Origin: Pelodera strongyloides
Lineage: Eukaryota > Nematoda > Chromadorea > Rhabditida > Rhabditidae
DNA: 64,000 bases
Assembly: GCA_036852015.1 (NCBI GenBank)
Contig: JAANDG010000006.1
Location: forward strand, 310,001 to 374,000
Direction of reading: 5' to 3'
The notes under the pieces were generated by a model that ran no database searches, was not told where the DNA came from, and saw only the letters and a list, made by a program, of their open reading frames with translations. Shown here piece after piece: positions 56,601 to 64,000 of the stretch (its first letter is position 1; the number at the start of each line of letters is the position of its first letter). Both the position numbers and the translations under genes were made by a program.

Positions 56601-59600
56601 ATCATCGCTTTTGTGTCAACCAGGTCAATGATATCACCATAATTGCGTCAATTGTCCACAAATTAGAAACATTTAAAACCCGCGAGGATCATTTTTCTTT
56701 CTAATTATGTAGCTCTGTCCACCGTGAACGTCTTTGTTATGTATAAGAAACTATGGCAGTCTTAGAAAACACTCAATGTTTATGATGTATTTGTATTTGA
56801 ATAGAATTTGCAGAAAACTTAAGTCGATGATAGTTTCCTTTGTTGTTTGAGATAATAGGTGGATTAGTTTTGTTGATGATCTGAAGAATTTCTTTTGATG
56901 AATTGTCTACTGATGAATTGTTATAGTGACTGGGTGCGATGCTTACCATTCGCCATTATTCGAAGTTTTAACTACATTTGTTATCCGTATATGTTTTATC
57001 GTTGACATACTGCTTCAGACAATTTACATATGAACATTTATGGGCTCATACCGCGTTAAATGCAAATTGCTATATTATTACTTTTCTGTCATTCCGGGGC
57101 CTCGCGGTAGTTTGTTTCTAGCGCCGAACTGTTCTCGTTTCATAAAACTACGGCGAACCAGCATTACTCTTACTTGGCCTTGAACCCATTAACTGTTCCC
57201 TTTTCTGATTTTGCTGTCATTTTCAACTCGTACGCATTGTCAGTGAACTAGTTCCGCTTGTTCTTATTGATGTCACTACCTCTGTTATGCAATAGTGTCC
57301 TCTGATTGTGAGTGACCAATTTGTAACTGCGGCGAACTTCACTCCTGTATCACTCATATCAGTCGTAGCTACGATAAACGCCACATGTGTATTTCAGCCC
57401 ATTTTAGACAACTCCGGATGTTTATATTGGGCAATGTATTTGTATTGCGCAGCTGTGTTTCACCTTCATTTGCTTTACATGTTTTATGCATGCGTCCACT
57501 ATTCCCAAGGAGCGTTTCAGGGAAATGGTCCTCGTTTTGCTTTGTAAATGACCATTGACAAAGCATCTTTGTTCCTATATATTTTATGTTTAGGATATTT
57601 TAACAACGAAATGATCCAGTTGCATCTTATCAAAGTCCTTGCTGGGCAACAACTCGCAGTTTAGTTGTTTCTTGGTTTTGCTTCGTTACAACTAACTTTC
57701 GGAATGATTGCTGTCCTATAACAAATTTAAATTGCTCGGCTAAAATCTCTTATTTCGCCGTTTTGCACCTGTATGCAACATTTCCGTTGCCAAGGGTAGA
57801 GCAGTTGTTTCAATTATTTTCCTTATTGTATTATACGCCACAATTTTATATTGCCGGCCAATTAGAGTAGTTATGGCGTACATACACTCATTTCGTTCTA
57901 TCTGCTTTCAAACGTGGTTCTTTTCAATTAATCCACTTAAAATACCTCATGTTACTCCAAAAATCTGTAACATACAGCCCAATGTATGCAATCTGCAATA
58001 GATCTATGCCAATAGACAAAAGTGTTTTCTTCGTTTTGTTTTGTCTTTCTAGGACGGCAGAAAAGACTGAAAGGGAACATAGTTGCCCTCTGCTTTCCCC
58101 TAGATTTTATCTCTTAGTGTTCACATTTGATCGTCGGTTTTGCTAGTTTCTTATTGCTTTCTTTACGTAGAGTAGTTTTTAAATGTGTTTTGCATAAGCT
58201 GGAAGCTTCCGCTTCCCGTGTTTCTTTTGGTTAACCATGATCATGAGCAAACACAGATCGCTTCCCTCAATAGTGTTGCAACATGCACTACTAGTATTTG
58301 AACGCTTTCTCACGCTTCCGGGCAACATCGTGCTATATTTGGGTTTTCTATCATGAACCAGCGTGGAAACACAAATTTAAAAAAGGGAGGGGTTCTATAA
58401 CAAAACTCCACAGGATATAATACTATTTAAAAAGCACCTCTACTGCAACTAATTACATGATTTATAAAGAATGTTGTATTTATTTACAATGTTTGACCTA
58501 TTGTAATGATAAATTGTTCATGTGCAATCATGAGATAAGCGTTACTGGCTTCGGTTGCTGAACTAATTTCTTCTATCACTTTTCATCTCGACGTTTAGGA
58601 TTTAAATATTCAGAACATCTAATCCAAAAAAATATTAGATCTTGTCATGAAATGAAACGTGCGCTGGAATTGTGAAGCATAAGTTTAGAATTCCTTTCAA
58701 AGTTTAGAATCCTAGTTTTACCACACACGTAAGGAAAACAGGACGAATCGCATATGCACAAAAAAATACCTACTCAATCCATGAATACCAGCTGATACTT
58801 GTTTGAAACGGTGTTTTTTCATTAAAATTCACTGATAAGAGGACTGTCCGCATGGGCAGTTAAAAATATGCAGAAAACAAACCTTCGAAGAATTCAGATA
58901 TCGCCAAGTATGATCGCAATTTTGCTTTCCCATCATGAAATAAAAACTGTGTTCATTCCGCTGCCTCCTATGTTTGATACGTGACGATATTGTTTAGCAT
59001 ATGTATCTGCATAGCGATCAGTGTATTAGCAAGAGATTATGTCCTTCTTTAAACCCTGGGGACTTTGACTTTTACGGATTCTTCGTGGTTCCAAGTAACT
59101 GTCTTTGAGCTAAAAGGCTACGGGAGTACTCCGATTCACAGAGATCTTATGAGTTTGTGGGCGTGCTAACCATGGGTCAATATTTATGCTACCTCAAGAT
59201 CATTTTATTATGTGAAAACATAGCCATCGAACTCCAACTCTTTGAGGTTAATTGGAGAATTAGTGACCACTTCCTGTTAGTTATGATTTGATTGGAATGT
59301 TCCCATGCTGTCCGGGTCAGCTGACCCGAACACGGTGTTTTTCTCCTTTCTTTCCCAAGCGTTTCTTTTCGGGCTGGGAAAAGTATCTCGATCTGAACGC
59401 ATTCTTCACAACTTCTTCTCTTCTGAATCGATCCACGAGGCACTAGCCGAAAGCCCCTCCGAACAAATACCCTCTGATTTGGAGTCCTTTAGCCTTTCCC
59501 ATTTATGTTGTCCTGGTTTTCCTGATCACTAGTGCCCCGAATATATCCACCTTTTTCATAATCATAATGTCCTATTTGCGCTGCCCATCTCTTCTCTACC

Positions 59601-62577
59601 ATACGTTTTCTGTGCATTATTTTTTCTACTCTTCATTGTTCGACGATTGATGAAAATTTGTCCTTCTGAAATTCTTGCTGCTTTTTTTTTGCATGCAACC
59701 TCATGTTCCCACATTTAATGGTGGTTAGCGGGGTCGAAAACTACGGCTTTCCCGTCTCGTGTTTTCGTGTGTGTGAAACATTAGACCTAACATCGCTGGA
59801 CGGGCTTTCTAGCGTACGCATACATGTCACTGAGATTACTTTCGATCCTTCCCATTCGTCATTCTTTTCTCTTTTCTTTTTGCGAGGAGGAACTCTTTTA
59901 TTACTCTCTTTAAAGCTCCGTACAACCCATCAAATCCTTTCTTCTACTTAATCGTTCTGTTCTAGTTCCCTCGTAGGGCATTTGTGTAAATACTTAAAAA
60001 AAATTCATAATTATGTTAGATATAAGTTATTTTTCACGGTCTAGTAATAAACATAGCCATCTTGCATTAAGGCATGAGTGTCTCTATGTGGCGTCCATGA
60101 ATGCTCCATGAAGGCACGTGTATTCCTTATTTGTTACAATGCGGTGTTCTTTTTTCTTGACTTAGGTGTGAAAAGCAAGGTAATTCTTTAGCAGATTAAT
60201 AAACCGCAGAAGGTTCAAACGTGTGTTCTGAGGTTATAACAGGATTCTATCCCGCAATCAGTCAGTTGCCGTAATATCAGCTGCTTTGGAGCATGTGTTT
60301 CGAACACATTCCCAGTCCGCCAGCTCTTTTCACACTCGGCAGCCATCTGTGTTGATTGAATAATCAGCTGAATGTTATTTAGTTCAAAGGTAACTGATAA
60401 CTAATTAGCTGGCTGCCATTTTAAGAAAACACATGATTGATAAAATATATTAGTTTTTACTGATCTTGTTATGTACTATTGTCAACTAGCTTCTTTACTA
60501 GTTTCAGATCGCGCGTATATATTGAATATATATTGTAACAAAATAGACTAGTCGAACACCATATTGTCTAACATTTGCACTCCTGTGCGGAATAATTGCG
60601 AAGATAATCTCATTCTAACTTGTAACCGCACTCCAACCACGTTCTTACTCAACTGAATGCGATCTCCTTTTCAAAGTTTTCCAGCAATCTCATTTCACGT
60701 TTATGTGGCAAAGCGAGCCAGGACACGCTTGATTGTAATGATCATTGGTGGCATTAAAGTCAACAACCTCTTTCCAAACATTATGCTATCAATCAAGAAG
60801 TTTTGACCACCAATAATGTTGACATTTTATTTATGTTTTTATGTGATTTGTCAATCACATGTTTGCTTGAGCGTCACACCACCGTCTCGCCATTAAAACC
60901 GTTCACTTTGTCTACAAAACAGTTGCGAGGATCTACAGGTAGCTCTATGTGCCTGTCTGGGTGGCATCCTACAATTCTTTCTTCGATTTTCTTTTAGTTT
61001 ACTTTATCAACAAAGCGCGAGGGCCTATTTGATTGTCTAGGCAAAAAGATCTGGAAGTAAGAGAAAGAAGTGAGTTGTTTGATGTTCGTGTTTGCATGAT
61101 TCGTGTGCCGCCTACTTTCACTGGCAGACCTTTCGGCTCATCTCACCACTACCTCGATCAACATTGTCTAGAGGAGTATGAAAAAAAATCATACAATGTT
61201 TTGCATTCAATTTTCTGGTATTATTTCTCTGGAGAAGTGCGTTCTTTACTTAAGTATAATTCCTCATTTTTCCTAATTTCTTGCAGAAATAACACTGGTT
61301 GCTCGCGAAATTATCATGTAAGCAATGTAGAAGCGGGCGCGTGTTTCGTTAATTCAATTATTTTAGCGAACTAATTTGTTCACAGCACTTAAGTGGATTT
61401 TTCCATTAATAGTGTGTGAAAATGTGGATAAAACACTCACGCTCAGCGACGGAACTCAAATACACATTGATGCGGTCGACTGAGGTCCCCGATACACATA
61501 CCTATTTTGCTTAATATCGATTGTTTTCGATTTGCAATTATTGTGCAACGCCTCGGGTTTTCTGATTTGTCACTGCAGAATTGCCTCCTTTCAAAACATG
61601 AGAGAAACAACTAGGCATGAAAAGAGTAGATTCGTTTGAACTATGCCCTTACACTCACGAGAGCCTTGTTTGTTTTGTAATCTGTGCACTTTCTGAGTTT
61701 CCAATCGTTTGACGATTGATATCGGTGTTGGGTTCCTTGTCTACGTTGACATGGCGTTCCAGAAGAAACAGAATCGATGTAAATTCGCATTGTGTGTTTC
61801 TTTTACTATCAAAATGTTCGAATTGCTTGAACTTTTCGTTGTGAGGCATGAGCAGCGTTCTTTTGAAACAACTGGAATACGTCAGAATATACATACCGTC
61901 ATATACTGTGAAGTGCCTCTGGATTCGTAGATATGTTTGTTTAGAATTTCCGCAATCGTCTGACACGGGTAATATTTGCGTGGTGGCTCTTGGTCAACAA
62001 CGCGATATATGATTCTTCATTGCCACTGAGGAGTTATGCCCATGACTTTACTTTACACCTGATCCCATCTTTTCTCTACTCGGTATCGGCTGCCGATTCT
62101 TTGCCAAAACTATTAATTTTTCATTGCTGGATTGCGGCTTCTACTCGTACAAATTATGATCTGTGATGGAGCTCGTGCTTTTCTACTTCCTACTCAACTT
62201 TTTCTGTATTGATACAAATTTCAACGTTGCTACCTCTTTTTAAAACTACGATTCTTTTAATTAAGTAACAATCTTCAACGTTTTGAAAACGACTCAAATT
62301 GGTCTCCTTATGTATTAGTATGTATCACTACTCTGTATTTACTTAAATGTCATTTACACGTGATTGTCCGTTTGTTTGCATAAACTGATAGTCACACTAT
62401 TAAAAAACCCTGAGTTATCACATATGTTGCATTGTGAATTTGTTTTTGCTTTGTTTCGACCTTTCTATTGCGTGGACTAGGAGGCTCGTCTTTCTGTTTC
62501 ACTCTACGTTTCTGTATTATGTTAATTTTCCGTTTGCATTTACTTATTGCTGATTTGCTTGTTAGTTTCCTTTGCAG
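56600..62577. other. T-rich gene-poor region upstream of the right-edge gene
   Basis: About 6 kb with visibly more T than A on the plus strand and no convincing exon. It could be upstream regulatory sequence, a large intron or a non-coding transcript of a plus-strand gene. A 16-bp perfect palindrome is at 59313-59328. Confidence 0.4.
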
Positions 62578-62592
62578 AACGGGTCTCGGTTT

Positions 62593-63820
62593 ATGGGTGA
62601 GCAGCGCGCGCGGCGTGCGCATTGCTGCGCGGCTCTTGGCTCGCAAACCGCATGTCTATGCGTCCTCGTATTCGATATTTTAACAGCGGCGCATGCTATG
62701 GCTTACTCCATAACAAGGTTATCACAACAGGAGTGGAGGTGAGTGCTTACTAGCTTATCATTACCAACCTAATTCTAGAGCGTAAAGTGCATCATGTAAC
62801 ATAAAAACAATCAATCAAAAAAAGATCTCAGATTATCATAATTAATATTTTTGCCGAATCTTTGCTGGCAGCATCACCATCCCATTAAAGTGGAAATGAA
62901 AGTGTCAATTAAGTCATTAGTATAGTCACTCTTGACACTGTGAACTTGTGCTGAATGTTAACCTCAATTTAGATACACTCAAGAACACGCTCAAATTGAA
63001 CAGGCGTTCGCTTACGAGTACTTCTGGCCACTGTTAATTCTTCTGGTGCGTTTTTCGTTACTTTATTCTATTCCATAAATAGTTTTTTTTATCATTATTA
63101 TACATTTACTGTGCTAATTTTTGTGTCAAAAGAAACTCTGCAACCCTGCATTACAAACCAAACAACCGCTTTACAAAGCATTGTTTGCACTAAGCATCAG
63201 CGCATGCATTATACACAAAGAGCCAAGGTATATGTTACCAATGTAAACATTGCTGTGTTAGTCAGGCTTAATTACATTTTCTTACTAAACTCCGACAATA
63301 TACAAAGATATCTGGCAACTTTTGCATATTTTTCTTTCAGGCTGGATGGGCGTTAACGATGTGTATTTGTCTCTTAGCACTTCGGTGCACTATACCATAC
63401 CTCGTTCTACCTTATCTATCTATGTCTATTATTATATTTGGATGCACTGTGGCCTTAATGATATACTCAGGTTGGTTTGGCATTCCATATCCAACATATA
63501 ATCATTAATTGACTCCGAACTCATGACGTGACTTCAGCTTGCTTCTGCTGGTGTTTTGCACCGTGGGAATCCATTTACCTTAACCTCTATTTAATTCAGG
63601 TATTGTGACTGGTCAGTTACTTCACTCGGGAGCAAGTCTGACGCTTGAATTTTCACTGTTCCTCGGATTGGTGTCGATTTTCGGAATTATTGAAGGATAC
63701 TCGATATCTGTGAAATATTCTTCGTTTAAGTCGTTGGTCAAGAGGAAAAAGGTAAGCTAACCAATAATCAACTCTACGGAACAAAACTGAAATGCATACA
63801 GAAAGACGTAAGGTAACATC

Positions 63821-63851
<31 letters not shown>

Positions 63852-64000
63852 AGAGATAGAGAGCTTCCAAATGCCTACATCTGGTTAACATGTAGAAACT
63901 GCGAAACATGGCCGACCCAGCTGGATTCTACACTACGCCTTTTGTAAATAATTGCACATTATTACAGGCGGTGCAAGGCACGAATGAAAAGCCTGCAATA
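62593..64000 (+). CDS. Multi-pass membrane protein, 5' part (truncated at right edge)
   Basis: Exons 62593-62596 (coding part of 62578-62596), 62687-62738, 62973-63045, 63341-63470, 63600-63751 and 63968 to the window end. The acceptor TTTCCTTTGCAG before 62578 could be a spliced-leader site. The product begins MAAHAMAYSITRLSQQEW, then has three hydrophobic segments: YFWPLLILLAGWALTMCICL, PYLVLPYLSMSIIIFGCTVA, and LTLEFSLFLGLVSIFGIIEG. A basic segment (KSLVKRKK) follows. The phases of all junctions agree. The family is not recognised. If the tiny first exon is not used, translation would start at the ATG at 62698, but then an out-of-frame ATG precedes it. The 3' end lies outside the window. 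Confidence 0.7.
63818..63862. repeat. (GA)n microsatellite in intron
   Basis: About 45 bp of GA repeats with a GGGAGGG interruption, between exons 63600-63751 and 63968 onward. Confidence 0.85.

Noticed and set aside
59305..59532. Plus-strand frame starting MLSGSADPNTVFFSF
   Set aside because: Some coding-like composition, but isolated, without splice sites or recognisable motifs.

Overview
This is nuclear genomic DNA from a nematode. It carries a perfect (TTAGGC)14 tract, the nematode telomere unit. Genes are split into many small exons with GT-AG introns, often 50-300 bp. One gene encodes a nematode-specific SRT-class serpentine receptor, and several first exons follow a pyrimidine-rich AG of the kind used for spliced-leader addition. 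The receptor and gene structures suggest a rhabditid (clade V-like) worm, but species cannot be fixed from the sequence. No rRNA, bona fide tRNA, CRISPR or prokaryotic feature was seen.

Layout. 1-207 (+): last two exons of phosphoglycerate kinase. 1188-4520 (-): short LAPTM-like four-pass membrane protein. About 6033-6291 (+): possible 42-residue protein. 7569-8695 (-): secreted double TIL-domain protease inhibitor. 11018-12935 (+): peroxin-12, convergent with 13644-15515 (-), a complete SRT chemoreceptor. 21234-22949 (+): single-pass membrane protein with an acidic, Ser/Arg and Pro-rich tail, convergent with 24585-32462 (-), a 20-exon organic anion transporter (OATP/SLCO). A 2.6-kb intron of the transporter contains a four-exon neuropeptide-like precursor gene on the opposite strand (28663-29499). 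35.8-39.3 kb (+): three small candidate genes. 41093-43194 (-): second LAPTM-like protein with PY motifs. 44622-51751 (-): 27-exon secreted cysteine-rich protein of 910 residues. 51.9-62.5 kb: gene-poor, largely T-rich. 62593 to the right edge (+): 5' part of a multi-pass membrane protein.

Exon models were built by hand, and in each main model the coding exon lengths stay in frame through every junction. The totals are 343 aa (PEX12), 339 aa (SRT), 816 aa (OATP), 910 aa (Cys-rich), 331 and 189 aa (LAPTM-like), 178 aa (membrane protein), 165 aa (TIL) and 159 aa (neuropeptide-like).

The genes do not form an operon or pathway. They are a mixed set of metabolic, peroxisomal, transport, sensory, lysosomal and secreted functions. 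Repeats lie mainly in introns: a pair of about 99% identical 260-bp MITEs with 19-bp terminal inverted repeats, an interstitial telomere inside a duplicated segment, a foldback element, a 23-bp perfect hairpin, and a suspect 375-bp G/A/T homopolymer block.
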